Origin: an uncultured Aquimarina sp.
GTDB taxonomy: Bacteria > Bacteroidota > Bacteroidia > Flavobacteriales > Flavobacteriaceae
Direction of reading: 5' to 3'
Length of the DNA: 64,000 nt
NCBI GenBank assembly: GCA_947496355.1
Contig: CANMCO010000015.1
Coordinates: 35,438 to 99,437 of the forward strand
The notes beneath the pieces are model-generated. The model had not been told where the DNA came from, made no database searches, and saw only the letters and a program-made list of their open reading frames with translations. The translations under genes and the position numbers were made by a program. Shown piece after piece: positions 29,701-40,421 of the stretch. Each line of letters starts with the position of its first letter. Position 1 is the first letter of the stretch.

Positions 29701-32650
29701 GGCATCCTTGTTCACTACCAACAAAGGGCCGCATGTACTTACACCAGATGAGTTGCTAAATAAATATCCACACCCTCATTTTGAATATCTCAAAGAACAC
29801 GGGTTTAAATTAATGATTGGCGGGCCGCTTAAAAATGGAGGTGAAGTGATTGGGATGTTATGTTTTTGGAGTTTTAATGAAAATGCGTATTCCGATGATA
29901 GCATCGCTACGTTCAAATCTATTTCGGACCAAGTAGGTATTGCCTTGGGAAATGTACTGGCCAATGAGCAGCTTATCGAAGAAAAACAGTTTAAGGAAAC
30001 CCTGCTTGAGATTAGTGAGGTGGCCACCCAAATCCGTGACCGTGAAGGGCTTTACCAGGTGGTCATGCAGCGGCTAAAACCATTGGTTAAGTTTGATGAT
30101 GCGGTGTGCATCGTGCTTTCCGAAGACGGGACACACTATACCCATTTGCTCACCATGGCATCCGAACAGCGGAGAAAACACCCGTTGTTTCCCGAAATTT
30201 TCAATAAACCAATACCTGTATCTGATAAAGACCCGATAACATTAGTGTTGAACCAACCGCACCTACAGCACAATCATCTGGATGAATGGATAGAAGCGTA
30301 TCCCGATTATCCTGGGTTTATCCTAATGCGTGACACTGGGCTAAAAGATTCTGTCATTCTAAAGCTTAAAAAAGAAGGGGCCAATTTTGGTGTGCTTTTT
30401 TTTCATTTTGAAGCACCGCAGCAGCTTACCGAGTTACATCACGGACTTTACCACAGTATCGCTGACCAACTGGCGGTAGTCATAAGCAACGTACTGGCCA
30501 GTGAAGACCTTATCGCAGAAAAGAAAAAGACCGAAGACCTGCTGGCCGTGACTGAGAGCATTGCCAACATCACCACCGGACCAGAACTGATACGTGCCAT
30601 CTTTGGTAAATTACACAACGTTTTTCCTTTTGATGAGATTGGACTCTTTCATTTGGATTTTGAAAACAACCGAGAACGTGACCTTACTGTGTATAATCAA
30701 TACGACTTAGACAAGGAAAATACGACCCATACAACAAATGGATTGATGGAATGGATGCCTATCAGACAATGTACCACGTATCTATCGGAATCATTGATTA
30801 TAAATGGGCAGGAGATTTACGAGCAGCTTCATCATCCCCCTTTCGAAGACCCGGAAAACCGCATTTTTAAACAAATCATTGCCGGTCCCTTAAAAGAAGG
30901 CGACAAAACCATTGGTATGCTCTGCTTTTGGAGCAAAGAGGAAAATGCATTTGATGGTCAGGAGTCCTTGTTCAAGTCCATTACCGACCAGATAGCCGTG
31001 GCACTCAGCAATATCATTGCCAATGAGGATATTCAGCAGCGTGAAATGGAGAAGTCATTGCAGGTCGATATTTTCAACGCGTTGAACGATTCCAAACTAT
31101 GGGAGCAAAAGTTATCTGGCGTAACGCGGGTATTGCAACGGCATATACCTTTCAATCTTATTGTATTCAACTTTTTTGAAACCAAAGAAGCTACCGGTGA
31201 ACGACTACCATTTTATAGCCTTGAACGTTTGGGGATAGAGGAATATAGAGTTTTTGACCTGGCGCATTTTTCAAAAATGACAGGTATGGGAGAGAACTCT
31301 TTAAAGCAAGCATTTGCAGCGACTGACCTCGAACCCAAAACATTTGATTACAAAAATCAGCGTAAAAAAGTTGGAAAAAATGAATTTCTCAATACGATTC
31401 AAAGAGTATTCGGTGCAAATAGTCTTTTGAACTACCCTATTGATTTAGGCAAGGAGAGAACGATTTGCATTTCATTGTTTAGCAAAGAGGCCAACGCGTT
31501 TAAAGAAAAACAACTTTCTCTTTTGAGGAGTGCAGAGCAGTCCCTCGTGCTGTCTCTTGAACGTCAGCTCGCCTATGACGAGATACAATTGCTCAATGAA
31601 CGTCTACAGAGCGAGAAAAAATACCTACAATCAGAGATGCAGGCAACGTATCACTTTGGAGAGATTATAGGTGAAAGTGCCATTATGCAGATGGTATTTA
31701 AACAGATAAGCGATGTAGCATCACTGGACACCACTGTCCTTATACAAGGCGAAACCGGTACCGGTAAAGAACTTGTTGCACGGGCCATCCATGAAAACTC
31801 ACCACGGCAGGATGCGCTGCTCGTTAAGGTCAATTGTGCGGCCATTCCCCGGGAAACTGTGGAGAGCGAGCTTTTTGGCCACGTAAAAGGGGCATTTACA
31901 GGAGCCATCAAGGATCGGGTCGGAAAATTTGAACTCGCCGATGGTGGAACCATCTTTCTTGATGAGATAGGTGAACTGTCGCTCGATTTACAAGCCAAGC
32001 TACTGCGAGTGCTTCAAGAAAAAGAGGTGGAACAATTGGGCAGCAACCGTCTTAAAAAAATAGATTTTAGAGTCATTGCAGCTACAAACCGTAACCTATC
32101 CTTAGAGGTCGAAAAAGGGAACTTTAGGTCAGACTTGTTCTACCGCCTACATATTTTTCCAATGCAACTGCCGCCACTGCGTTTACGCGAAAACGATGTA
32201 ATACTCATCGCAGAACAAATAGCAAAGCAGGTCTGCACCAAGATTGGAACGACTTTTAAGGGATTTTCAAATGCCAGCAAAAAAGTATTGTTATCCTACG
32301 CCTGGCCCGGTAATGTAAGAGAGTTGCAAAACCTTATAGAGCAGACCTTGATACAAAATCGGGGCAAGATTGAAAATCTAAGACCTGGCTTCCAGGCCGT
32401 GAGCGTTGATACCTCTCTTAAAGCCGACAGTTTCGAGGATATAGTCAATGCAGACAATCTTAAGGAAATTACCCTTGAGGATATTGACCTGCGTACCCAG
32501 GAGCTCGAAAAGGCCTATCTCTACGCCATCCTTAATCATACAAAATGGAGAGTAAGTGGCAGAGATGGTGCTGCTGCTTTACTAGATGTAAAAGCGACTA
32601 CGCTTGAGTATAGATTGAAAAAGCTAGGCATCAGTCGCTCAAGTAGCTAG
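26720..32650 (+). CDS. giant multi-GAF sigma54-interacting transcriptional activator
   Basis: ORF 1976 aa; 8 clear tandem GAF modules plus a degenerate 9th; AAA+ [42 protein letters not shown]-terminal Fis-type HTH. Confidence 0.93.
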   Translation: MKDANAYQEAIEKLKEEKRLTEKLLGISEALVNASQRDQLFHIIVEKIGKLLPMDDLAIVIVNEDKTQWKDISISRGLNQKKITQELTEGGFDVWLGMNSLIERFLSSTEIMTIEHYRKFKDFPSKFTQIMEEDGLKEFIHTPLRMADKVFGALVFDTRKSGTYAERHFSLFQAIADQLAVAVSNVLAQEELLKRQKRIEDLLKISTAASNIQSRSELLKVIFETIKPVFPFDTAGLFIIDQKNDEHYEILDNIDILGQHDATQVEIINSNLLGRFKHKGSGIEYVSRKGGPHLFDLKKDAKKWPHPQINIMLDNGLRQLIGIGLKSGSETFGMLCFSSKKEDFYSEKNFSFFKAISEQVALAVSNVLANEQLLEEKRFKETLLGISEAVATIKNRRELFDIIFERINKVIPVDDVAIVIFNEDRTLWRDLSVSPDFSGTHFNTRLNKFGYDKWHAMDSLTKKMMDKTGILTDEDYFKHEDFAFVEILKETGLKEFMYTPLKTGNNIFGFLVLDAKKRRTYSKIDFPLFQAIADQLAVAVSNVLANEQLLEEKQLTEKLLGISEALVNVSQRDQLFHVIVEKIGKLLPMDDLAVVIVNEDKSEWKDISLERAFGKVALTGLKDFHHWQPMNSLVEHQLLSTEILTVEDYKKFRDFPSEFLEVLEDEGLQEFIHTPLRMADEPYGFLVFDSKKEGTYSEKDFPLFQAIADQLAVAVSNVLANEALIEEKQFKETLLIISEAVASIKDRKELFEVIFERIKPIFNFYDIGLFVLNDSEKKLYDWSVRYGLTLDSEGTEAMTEDAESYAELDVSEGSFLEWVLTTGETGCYVINLSEQAQTFPIFEQTKLILDYGYQDCLISLLKNQGKTIGFLCLNSLEKDFFKKEQFPLFQAIADQLSVAVKNVLASEEVLLQKEKVENLLSISNTISTIASGADLIRLILTDLKRFFPFDDAGLFVYDFAAKKERDLVVDYNFNMGFSKTLYDEGLSGWMPISEASLFTTNKGPHVLTPDELLNKYPHPHFEYLKEHGFKLMIGGPLKNGGEVIGMLCFWSFNENAYSDDSIATFKSISDQVGIALGNVLANEQLIEEKQFKETLLEISEVATQIRDREGLYQVVMQRLKPLVKFDDAVCIVLSEDGTHYTHLLTMASEQRRKHPLFPEIFNKPIPVSDKDPITLVLNQPHLQHNHLDEWIEAYPDYPGFILMRDTGLKDSVILKLKKEGANFGVLFFHFEAPQQLTELHHGLYHSIADQLAVVISNVLASEDLIAEKKKTEDLLAVTESIANITTGPELIRAIFGKLHNVFPFDEIGLFHLDFENNRERDLTVYNQYDLDKENTTHTTNGLMEWMPIRQCTTYLSESLIINGQEIYEQLHHPPFEDPENRIFKQIIAGPLKEGDKTIGMLCFWSKEENAFDGQESLFKSITDQIAVALSNIIANEDIQQREMEKSLQVDIFNALNDSKLWEQKLSGVTRVLQRHIPFNLIVFNFFETKEATGERLPFYSLERLGIEEYRVFDLAHFSKMTGMGENSLKQAFAATDLEPKTFDYKNQRKKVGKNEFLNTIQRVFGANSLLNYPIDLGKERTICISLFSKEANAFKEKQLSLLRSAEQSLVLSLERQLAYDEIQLLNERLQSEKKYLQSEMQATYHFGEIIGESAIMQMVFKQISDVASLDTTVLIQGETGTGKELVARAIHENSPRQDALLVKVNCAAIPRETVESELFGHVKGAFTGAIKDRVGKFELADGGTIFLDEIGELSLDLQAKLLRVLQEKEVEQLGSNRLKKIDFRVIAATNRNLSLEVEKGNFRSDLFYRLHIFPMQLPPLRLRENDVILIAEQIAKQVCTKIGTTFKGFSNASKKVLLSYAWPGNVRELQNLIEQTLIQNRGKIENLRPGFQAVSVDTSLKADSFEDIVNADNLKEITLEDIDLRTQELEKAYLYAILNHTKWRVSGRDGAAALLDVKATTLEYRLKKLGISRSSS

Positions 32651-33073
32651 CAAATCAATTAATTCCTTTTATCCTGCCTCTTTATAATCTTTTTTCATCA
32701 CTCTTCAGGCAATTTCGGGTTGACACTTTTTTAAAACCTGGATTATGTATTAGGACTTCGTGATGAGTGTTTAAAAGGCAAAAAATCAGACATTTATGGA
32801 AAAGAGGCATAGCACAGCTATGGTGAATTGAGATAAATGAATAAAATGTTCTGATTTGCAGCATTTTAAGCACGTAATAGATTTTCTAATGCATATTCCG
32901 GGTTAAAAGTATCTGAAACCCTTAGAAAAGTATCAAGCGTACCTTCAAGAATTTATTCAAATTTACAGTAGTGCTTCCTTAGATAGTAATGAACTACGAC
33001 CCCAAACCATTTATTATGTAAGGTTCGTGCTATGTATTTGGAAAGTCAATACCGATTAATTCAAGGGCTAGTA

Positions 33074-33316
33074 ATGAACGAAAAAAAGAATCATCATACA
33101 GACTCGATTCCCCCAAAAAAGTGGAAAATGTTTATCCTGATATGGGTCATCGTTTATCCGCTTATCCTGATTGTTACCAATACTTTGGGGCTATTATTTC
33201 CTGAGATGAAGTCGCCTCTATCAATGTTGGTTACATCACTTGCCATTGTTAGCGCAATGGTTTTTATAATGATTCCCCTGATTAATAAACTCTTAGGAAA
33301 ATGGATTAGAAAATGA
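33074..33316 (+). CDS. small two-TM membrane protein
   Basis: ORF; PPKKWKMFILIWVIVYPLILIVTNTLGLLFPEM... resembles the C-terminal membrane segment seen in some ABM-type monooxygenases; start trimmed. Confidence 0.6.
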   Translation: MNEKKNHHTDSIPPKKWKMFILIWVIVYPLILIVTNTLGLLFPEMKSPLSMLVTSLAIVSAMVFIMIPLINKLLGKWIRK

Positions 33317-33398
33317 AAAATCCCAACCCAATAGGATTAAAAGCCAAAGGGAGTTTTTGCCAAGGAAAAAATTAAGTAAAACCAAGTATCGATAAATT

Positions 33399-34370
33399 AT
33401 GAAACGAAAAACTGTAAAAAAAAATAGACCCTTGGCCCTCTACGCACTCGTCGTTATTTCATTTGGCTTTTTAAGCTGTAACCAAAAACAGAAAAAAGAG
33501 TCAACCGCTGAAAAAAGTGTCGATTTAGCACTTAAAATCGACAGATTCAACATTCCTGGTGTAGGACAGGTAGAAAGCATCATGATAGAGGATGAGAATG
33601 GCATCGTTTTAATTGACGCACAACGTACAAAAAGTGCAGGAAAACAAGTAGTAGAGAAACTGAAATCAAAAGGAAAGCAGTTGTACGCTGTATTGATAAC
33701 CCACCCACATCCCGACCATGTCGGAGGATTGCCTACAATCCTTGAAGCATACCCCGGAACCCCTGTTCTGGGAACCAAAGCGACCAGAGAAGAAATGGTT
33801 ACCGATAGTGAGGGTGAATTCTATTTTGCCAGAGAGGTGAATGGAGACGAATATCCTACTGAACTGGCACTACCTACTAGACTGATTGAAGATGGCGAGA
33901 TAGTCACTTTTGGCGATATCGACTTAGTGGTTGATGAACTTGGTCCTGGTGAGGCCATAGATATAAATGTGTTTTATTCCAAAGAACTCAATGCACTATT
34001 CGTAGGCGATTTAATGGATAACAATCGCCTCGGTTTCGTTCTTGAAAAGAGGACTGCCCCTTGGCTACAACAGCTGGATAAAGTATTGGCCGACTATGGG
34101 AAAGAAAATCCAATAACCTATCCTGGTCACGGTGCCCCTGACGATTTAAGAAAGTTGGTAGAGGAACAAAAAGAGTGGCTTATCGATTTGAGAACGCTGG
34201 TTGGGAAAGAGATGAAAAACGGAAAGAAACTGTCGGATATGCAAGTTGCAAATATCGAGAGTGCCTTTGAGGAACTGCATCCCAATCAAATCCCGGTAGC
34301 CCCAATTCCGGATATGATGAAACTCAACATTAAGGCTGTTGCAGAAGAGCTCGCTTTAGAAAATAATTAA
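33399..34370 (+). CDS. MBL-fold metallo-hydrolase, putative lipoprotein
   Basis: ORF 323 aa; lipobox FLSC; THPHPDHVGGLP. Confidence 0.87.
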   Translation: MKRKTVKKNRPLALYALVVISFGFLSCNQKQKKESTAEKSVDLALKIDRFNIPGVGQVESIMIEDENGIVLIDAQRTKSAGKQVVEKLKSKGKQLYAVLITHPHPDHVGGLPTILEAYPGTPVLGTKATREEMVTDSEGEFYFAREVNGDEYPTELALPTRLIEDGEIVTFGDIDLVVDELGPGEAIDINVFYSKELNALFVGDLMDNNRLGFVLEKRTAPWLQQLDKVLADYGKENPITYPGHGAPDDLRKLVEEQKEWLIDLRTLVGKEMKNGKKLSDMQVANIESAFEELHPNQIPVAPIPDMMKLNIKAVAEELALENN

Positions 34371-34386
34371 AAACAATACTTAGCAA

Positions 34387-35046
34387 ATGAAAATTGGAAT
34401 CATAGGAACAGGTAATATAGGCAGCACAGAAGGAAGACTATGGGATAAAGCAGGTCATCAGATATTGTATGGATCGCGACATCCTGCATCTCTTCTTGAT
34501 AGAGATATGGGAGAGAACGTTCAAATAGGCTCGATCAAGGAGGCTGCCACATTTGGAGAGGTTATTTTACTGGCAATCCCTTGGGATGGCATAGATGAAG
34601 TACTTTCTGAAATAAATCCATTTATCTCAGAAAAAATAGTCATTGACGCCACCAATCAATATGGCTTTAATGAGGATACCGAAAGAAATGGATTGATCCA
34701 ATTGCCTAATCATCAGACGGCAACCTCTCATAATACTCAACGAATCAAATCAAAAGGATTAGTAAAGGCCTACAATACGTTGACCGCTGGTTTTCAATGG
34801 CGGGTAGGTAGTGATCCCCAAAAGAAAGGGGTGATAATGCCCTATTCAGGAAATACCGAAGAAGCCAAAACTATCGTAGCAGACCTTATTAAGGATAGTG
34901 GTTTTGTGCCTTACGATGTAGGAGATTCTGAAATGGCACGGTTTATTGAACCACCACGGGGAAGTACTTCCCTGTATGGAGAAGAGTGGTCAATCGATAC
35001 CATAGAAAAAAGATTGAAAGAATTAAAAGATACCATAAACATATAA
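34387..35046 (+). CDS. NADPH-dependent F420 reductase-like NAD(P)-binding protein
   Basis: ORF 219 aa; MKIGIIGTGNIGSTEGRLWDKAGHQILYGSRHP. Confidence 0.82.
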   Translation: MKIGIIGTGNIGSTEGRLWDKAGHQILYGSRHPASLLDRDMGENVQIGSIKEAATFGEVILLAIPWDGIDEVLSEINPFISEKIVIDATNQYGFNEDTERNGLIQLPNHQTATSHNTQRIKSKGLVKAYNTLTAGFQWRVGSDPQKKGVIMPYSGNTEEAKTIVADLIKDSGFVPYDVGDSEMARFIEPPRGSTSLYGEEWSIDTIEKRLKELKDTINI

Positions 35047-35056
35047 AACAAAAAAC

Positions 35057-35677
35057 ATGAAAATAGGAATTATAGGTTCAGGGGCCATAGGAGGAAATCT
35101 CGGCAAGAATTGGGCAATAGCAGGTCATGAAATCTTTTACAGCTCAAGAAATCCAGAAAAACTAAAAAACTTAATTAACGAAACAAAAGGCATCTCAAAA
35201 GCCGGCACAGTAGCCGAGGCAGTAGCCTTCGCAGAAGTGTTACTGTTGGCCATAAACTACTGGACACTAGACGAAGCTTTGAAAAACATGGGGGTGCTTG
35301 AGGGTAAAGTTGTCATCGATGCTACAAACCCATATGAATATGCCAATGGAAAACTATCTAGAGTCATCCCGGATGACATTTCGGGGGCTGAAGTGTTAAA
35401 CGAGAAATTACCAAAGGCGCTCATAGCAAAAGCTTTTAGCAGTTTTTCTGCGAGTATTATAGAAAAGCGCAGTCATGAAGAGCCCAATGTAGCTGTTCTA
35501 TTTACCGCAACAGAAAAGAAAGCTCAAGAAACGACTTCGCAGCTGATTATTGATGCAGGATTTGCACCTGTTTATTTCGGAAAATTGAATGATTCCATAC
35601 CTATAGAACTTATGGGCGAATATTCTGGAAGCGTATTAACTGCATCAGAAGCAAAGAATCGTATTAAAAGTGATTGA
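35057..35677 (+). CDS. NADPH-dependent F420 reductase-like NAD(P)-binding protein (paralog)
   Basis: ORF 206 aa; MKIGIIGSGAIGGNLGKNWAIAGHEIFYSSRNP. Confidence 0.82.
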   Translation: MKIGIIGSGAIGGNLGKNWAIAGHEIFYSSRNPEKLKNLINETKGISKAGTVAEAVAFAEVLLLAINYWTLDEALKNMGVLEGKVVIDATNPYEYANGKLSRVIPDDISGAEVLNEKLPKALIAKAFSSFSASIIEKRSHEEPNVAVLFTATEKKAQETTSQLIIDAGFAPVYFGKLNDSIPIELMGEYSGSVLTASEAKNRIKSD

Positions 35678-35803
35678 TTTTAAAACAAATCATCGCTCAA
35701 CTAAAGCTAAAATATCATAAAAACTGGAAAATAGAAATTTTATATCAAGGAAGAAATTAAACTATTATAAAGATTTCAGTATAACATCCTAAATAAAAAT
35801 AAA

Positions 35804-37297
35804 ATGTCAGAAACAATTGAAAATCCCTATATAAAAATCGAAACAGGAAAAATCTTTATTAACGGCGAATGGAGAGAAAGTAGCTCAGGTGAAACGTTCG
35901 AAACAATAAATCCTGCTAACGAAGAAGTAATTACAAGCGTGGCAAAAGGTACCGAAGAAGATGCAAACGCAGCAGTCACAGCTGCAAGAGAGGCATTTGA
36001 TAATGGTCCTTGGGGAAAAATGGGCGGAAAAGAACGTAGTAAAGTTTTACTGCGAATAGCGGATAAGATAGACGAATATGCCGATGAGCTTATTATGCGG
36101 GAAAGTATGGATGCCGGGAAGCTCAAAAGAGATGTCACCCATGTTGATGTTCCACACATCGCAAATATGTTTCGTTACTATGCGGGTTGGACTACTAAAA
36201 TTGACGGCTCGGTTAAAGAGCCAGAAGGAGTGCTAGGTGAAAATTTGTTGGGTTACACCAGACAAGAACCCTTGGGAATCGTTACAGGAATTTCCCCATA
36301 TAATTTCCCATTAATTCTTTCCGTAAGTAAAATAGCACCCGCCTTAGCAGCCGGAAACTGTTTTATTCATAAGCCAGCTTCATTAACCCCTTTAAGTGCG
36401 ATTACGCTTGCAAAGATTATGCAAGAAGCAGGTGTGCCTAATGGTGCATATAATTTGGTCACAGGGCCTGGAGGTGCAGTGGGTGGAACTTTTGTAAAAC
36501 ACCCTGACGTCAACAAAATAGCAATAACAGGTAGTGCCGAGACAGGAATCCGTATTGCAAAAGATGCAGCAGATACAATGAAACATTTAACTATGGAACT
36601 CGGTGGCAAATCACCTAATATCATATTTGAAGATGCTGATTTGGATGAGGCTGCCCGTATTGCCGCTATGGGAATTTTCTGGAACAAAGGCGAGGTGTGT
36701 GTTGCAGGTGCAAGAATTCTGGTTCAAGAATCAGTTTACCATAAATTTCTGGAAAAATTAATAGAAGCAACAAGCAAAATGAAGGTTGGTGACCCTATGG
36801 ATGAGACTTCTGATTTAGGCCCAATGGCCGGAAAAGCAGAGTTTGAAAAAGTCCTAAAGTATATAGACATCGCTAAAAATCAAGATAAAGCTGATTTGGT
36901 TTATGGTGGTGAGCCAGTACCAGTCAATGGTAAAGGATACTATGTAACGCCTACCATTTTTGCTAACGCAAATAATCAGATGCGTTTCGTGAGAGAAGAA
37001 ATTTTTGGCCCAGTAGTTCCAGTGATTCCATTCAAAGATTTTGATGAGGCCATTAAAATCGCAAACGATACACCTTTTGGATTAGCCGCTGGAGTTCAGA
37101 CCAGAGATACGGCCAAAGCTATAAGAGCCGCTAACCTTATAAAAGCAGGAACAATATGGCTCAATACCTGGCACGAGTATGATCCCAATATGCCTTTTGG
37201 CGGATATAAAATGTCAGGTTATGGAAGAGAACAAGGCAGGGAAGCATTTGAGGCCTATACTCAAACAAAGAGTATATGGGTAGGTTTAGGAAAGTAA
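35804..37297 (+). CDS. aldehyde dehydrogenase family protein
   Basis: ORF 497 aa; MELGGKSPNIIFEDADLD, NKGEVCVAGARILV. Confidence 0.95.
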   Translation: MSETIENPYIKIETGKIFINGEWRESSSGETFETINPANEEVITSVAKGTEEDANAAVTAAREAFDNGPWGKMGGKERSKVLLRIADKIDEYADELIMRESMDAGKLKRDVTHVDVPHIANMFRYYAGWTTKIDGSVKEPEGVLGENLLGYTRQEPLGIVTGISPYNFPLILSVSKIAPALAAGNCFIHKPASLTPLSAITLAKIMQEAGVPNGAYNLVTGPGGAVGGTFVKHPDVNKIAITGSAETGIRIAKDAADTMKHLTMELGGKSPNIIFEDADLDEAARIAAMGIFWNKGEVCVAGARILVQESVYHKFLEKLIEATSKMKVGDPMDETSDLGPMAGKAEFEKVLKYIDIAKNQDKADLVYGGEPVPVNGKGYYVTPTIFANANNQMRFVREEIFGPVVPVIPFKDFDEAIKIANDTPFGLAAGVQTRDTAKAIRAANLIKAGTIWLNTWHEYDPNMPFGGYKMSGYGREQGREAFEAYTQTKSIWVGLGK

Positions 37298-37331
37298 AAA
37301 GGGTCTGCAAAAAATCATTTAAATAACAATT

Positions 37332-38063
37332 ATGAAATTAATAAATAAAGTGGCAATTATTACCGGAGCTACCGGTGGGATTGGTGCAGCTACTGCAAGA
37401 CTTCTTAGCGAAAAGGGAGTAAAACTAGTACTGACAGGGCGCTCTGAAGAAAAACTTAAGAAGCTCGCCGATGAACTTGACAATGCAATTTTTATGGCCG
37501 GTGACATAACCGACCCGCATTTGCCTGAAAAGCTCATGAATCTGGCATTAGATACTTATGAGCAGTTAGATATCCTGTTTAATAATGCTGGCCTGATGGA
37601 AGTATCCTCTATAGAAGAAGCCAATATAGAAAAGATGTGCCTTATGGTACGCGTAAACTTCGAGGCTTTGGTGCGTATGGGATATACGGCCATGAAGCAT
37701 TTTGTTACTCAAAACAGTGGTTTTCTTCTAAATACCTCAAGTATTGCCGGTACCAAAACAGCTGCCACCATGGGAGCCTATAGCGGAACTAAGTTTGCGG
37801 TAGAAGCCTTTACAGATGGCATACGACAAGACGTTAGCCAAAAAAATGCAAATGGTGCCACTATTGGGGTCAGTTGTATTGCGCCAGGTACAGTGAACAC
37901 AGGACTGTTCGATAGTTGGGATGAAAAAAAACGGGACTATGTACATAGTGGTGGAGCGCTAGACCCTGAAGATATTGCCAGAACAGTCCTGTTTATATTG
38001 GAACAACCTGAGCAGGTGACAATATCACATATCAGTGTTTTTCCATTGGCAAGCCCAATATAG
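37332..38063 (+). CDS. SDR family oxidoreductase
   Basis: ORF 243 aa; AIITGATGGIGAATARLL; YSGTKFAVEAF. Confidence 0.92.
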   Translation: MKLINKVAIITGATGGIGAATARLLSEKGVKLVLTGRSEEKLKKLADELDNAIFMAGDITDPHLPEKLMNLALDTYEQLDILFNNAGLMEVSSIEEANIEKMCLMVRVNFEALVRMGYTAMKHFVTQNSGFLLNTSSIAGTKTAATMGAYSGTKFAVEAFTDGIRQDVSQKNANGATIGVSCIAPGTVNTGLFDSWDEKKRDYVHSGGALDPEDIARTVLFILEQPEQVTISHISVFPLASPI

Positions 38064-38270
38064 TAATCAATAAAAAGATTTTAATCAACCCGTTGTTTAA
38101 TTAAAGTGCAAAACGGGTATTGATACTTAATTATCAAGAGTTGGCGGAAATACTTAAAAGATGAAGAACGCTTTGGCATCAATCAACTCAGTTTAGCAAT
38201 GCCAAACTAATGCCTTTAAAGAATATCGTATCGATGAAAAATTTAACTATTGTAACCAGTTTAAAATAAT

Positions 38271-38996
38271 ATGGAACTCAAAGACAAAGTAATGATAATA
38301 ACCGGTGCAGCCGGTGGAATAGGTTCTGCCACGGCCAAACTATTAAACGAAGCGGGTGTTAAACTCGTTTTAACAGATTTGGACGAAACGAAACTGCAAA
38401 AATTGGCAGACTCACTAGAGAACGCGGTAATACATCCTGGGGATATCACAAAAAAGGAAACCACAAAACAGTTGATAGATAAAGCTATAGAAAGCTTTGG
38501 ACAATTGGACATGGTTTTCAATAACGCCGGAATCATGATAGAAACCGATATTGAAAATGCTGATGTCGACAAGTTGGACTTAATGATTCAAATCAATTTT
38601 CAAGCAGTGGTGCGTCTATCCTATGCAGCCCTAAAACACTTTTACAAAACGGGCAGTGGTTTTGTATTGAACATGTCAAGTTTTGCGGGTGTTAAACCAT
38701 CCGCATCTTTTGCCGCCTATAGCGGTAGCAAGTTTGCTGTAGAGGCTTTTACAGATAGCATCAGGATGGAATTGGCACGTTACGGGGATAAAAATATCGG
38801 TATTGCTGTCATTGAGGCGGGAACGGTAGATACTGGATTATACAATGATTGGGATACTGACAAAAGGGATTATGTGTATTCTGGTGGCGCCTTACAACCG
38901 GAAGATATTGCACGATGTGCCAAGTTTATTTTAGAACAACCCGACCACATGCGAGTAGAGCGCATATTGGCAATCCCTAGAAAATTTCCAGTATAA
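38271..38996 (+). CDS. SDR family oxidoreductase (paralog of previous)
   Basis: ORF 241 aa; MIITGAAGGIGSATAKLLNEAGVKLVLTDLDETKL; YSGSKFAVEAFTDSI. Confidence 0.92.
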   Translation: MELKDKVMIITGAAGGIGSATAKLLNEAGVKLVLTDLDETKLQKLADSLENAVIHPGDITKKETTKQLIDKAIESFGQLDMVFNNAGIMIETDIENADVDKLDLMIQINFQAVVRLSYAALKHFYKTGSGFVLNMSSFAGVKPSASFAAYSGSKFAVEAFTDSIRMELARYGDKNIGIAVIEAGTVDTGLYNDWDTDKRDYVYSGGALQPEDIARCAKFILEQPDHMRVERILAIPRKFPV

Positions 38997-39013
38997 TCAT
39001 CAAATAAAGAAAC

Positions 39014-40405
39014 ATGGACAACCAGGAATTATACAAAGACTATGGGCTTAACATACCAGAAGTGACTTCGAATACAAAGCGTATTGTAGTCATCGGTGGT
39101 GGCTTTGGTGGCATTAACCTAATTAAAAAACTTCCAAAGGATAAATTTCAGATTGTACTTTTTGATAAGCACAACTATCATACGTTCGTGCCCTTGCTTT
39201 ACCAAGTAGCAACGTGCGCCTTGGAAGCCCCTTCCATCGCAGATGCTACCCGGGGTATGTTCCATAAACGTTCCGATGTATTCTTTCGTTCGATAAAAGT
39301 ACTACAAATCGATGCCGATGTTCAAGAGGTAAAGACCCAACTGGGGAACTTATATTATGACTACCTCGTAATCGCCACAGGTTCCAAACCCAATTTTTTT
39401 GGGAATCGAAATATTGAAAAATATGCCTTCCCCCTTAAAACGTTGCCGCAAGCGGTGGCCATAAGGAGTAGGGTACTACAAAATCTGGAGAAAGCCACAT
39501 TTAGTACTTCCGAAGAAGAAAAAAAACGGTTCATGAGTTTTGTAATCGTTGGTGGCGGCCCTACTGGTGTGGAAGTTGCCGGTGCAATAGCAGAATTACG
39601 CCGATGCATTTTGCCAAAGGATTATAAGGACCTTAATTTTAAAATGATGAAAATCAAAATTGTTGAAGGCAACGAAAGGCTATTAAAATCAATGACTGAG
39701 AAAGCCAGTGATAATGCTTTGAAGACACTGAAAAAAATGGGAGTGGAAATTCACTTCCATACGTTGGTATCCGATTTTGATGGAAAAACTATTAGCTATA
39801 AAAATAATGATGATAGGGAACCCTGTGGAATGTTAATCTGGGGTGCAGGAGTATCCGGAATTTTGATAGAAGGCCTTAAGGAGGAAAGTACTGCCCACAA
39901 CCTGTACAAAGTTGACGGGCATTGTCTGATTAACGGCTATACCAACATATTTGCTATTGGAGACGTTGCCTGGTTTCAGGACGAACGCTATGAAAAAGGA
40001 CTTCCGGGGGTTGCGCAAACCGCTATTCAGCAAGGAGCTTATCTGGCAAAAATGTTAGAAAAAATAACCAAGGATACAGAGACAAAAACCTTGAAAGAAC
40101 AAATTTTTAGATACGGCCGTTTTCAGTATAAAGATAAAGGCAGCCTAGCTACCATTGGTAAAAATAAAGCCGTTGCCGACCTTCCCAAAAACGTCCACTT
40201 GTCTGGTTTTCCCGCTTGGTTTATATGGGTAGTTGTGCATTTGTATGCCCTAAATAGTTTAAGAAATCGATTAACTACCTTTTTAAGTTGGAGCCTTAAT
40301 TATTTTAAGTACGAAAATAAAGTCCGTCTTATTATCACACCAAATATAGAGGAAGGTAATATCCGGGAAAAAGAATTTATGTCCACAAACGAAACAGGAA
40401 TTTAA
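39014..40405 (+). CDS. type II NADH dehydrogenase (NDH-2)-like FAD oxidoreductase
   Basis: ORF 463 aa; VVIGGGFGGINLIKKL; HTFVPLLYQVAT; VIVGGGPTGVEVAGAIAEL. Confidence 0.92.
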   Translation: MDNQELYKDYGLNIPEVTSNTKRIVVIGGGFGGINLIKKLPKDKFQIVLFDKHNYHTFVPLLYQVATCALEAPSIADATRGMFHKRSDVFFRSIKVLQIDADVQEVKTQLGNLYYDYLVIATGSKPNFFGNRNIEKYAFPLKTLPQAVAIRSRVLQNLEKATFSTSEEEKKRFMSFVIVGGGPTGVEVAGAIAELRRCILPKDYKDLNFKMMKIKIVEGNERLLKSMTEKASDNALKTLKKMGVEIHFHTLVSDFDGKTISYKNNDDREPCGMLIWGAGVSGILIEGLKEESTAHNLYKVDGHCLINGYTNIFAIGDVAWFQDERYEKGLPGVAQTAIQQGAYLAKMLEKITKDTETKTLKEQIFRYGRFQYKDKGSLATIGKNKAVADLPKNVHLSGFPAWFIWVVVHLYALNSLRNRLTTFLSWSLNYFKYENKVRLIITPNIEEGNIREKEFMSTNETGI

Positions 40406-40421
40406 AAGACCACCATTATCA

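Noticed and set aside
26600-33400. Sigma54 (-24/-12) promoters for the multi-GAF activator
   Set aside because: I did not find a convincing TGGCAC-N5-TTGC match by eye in the nearby intergenic regions; needs a matrix scan.
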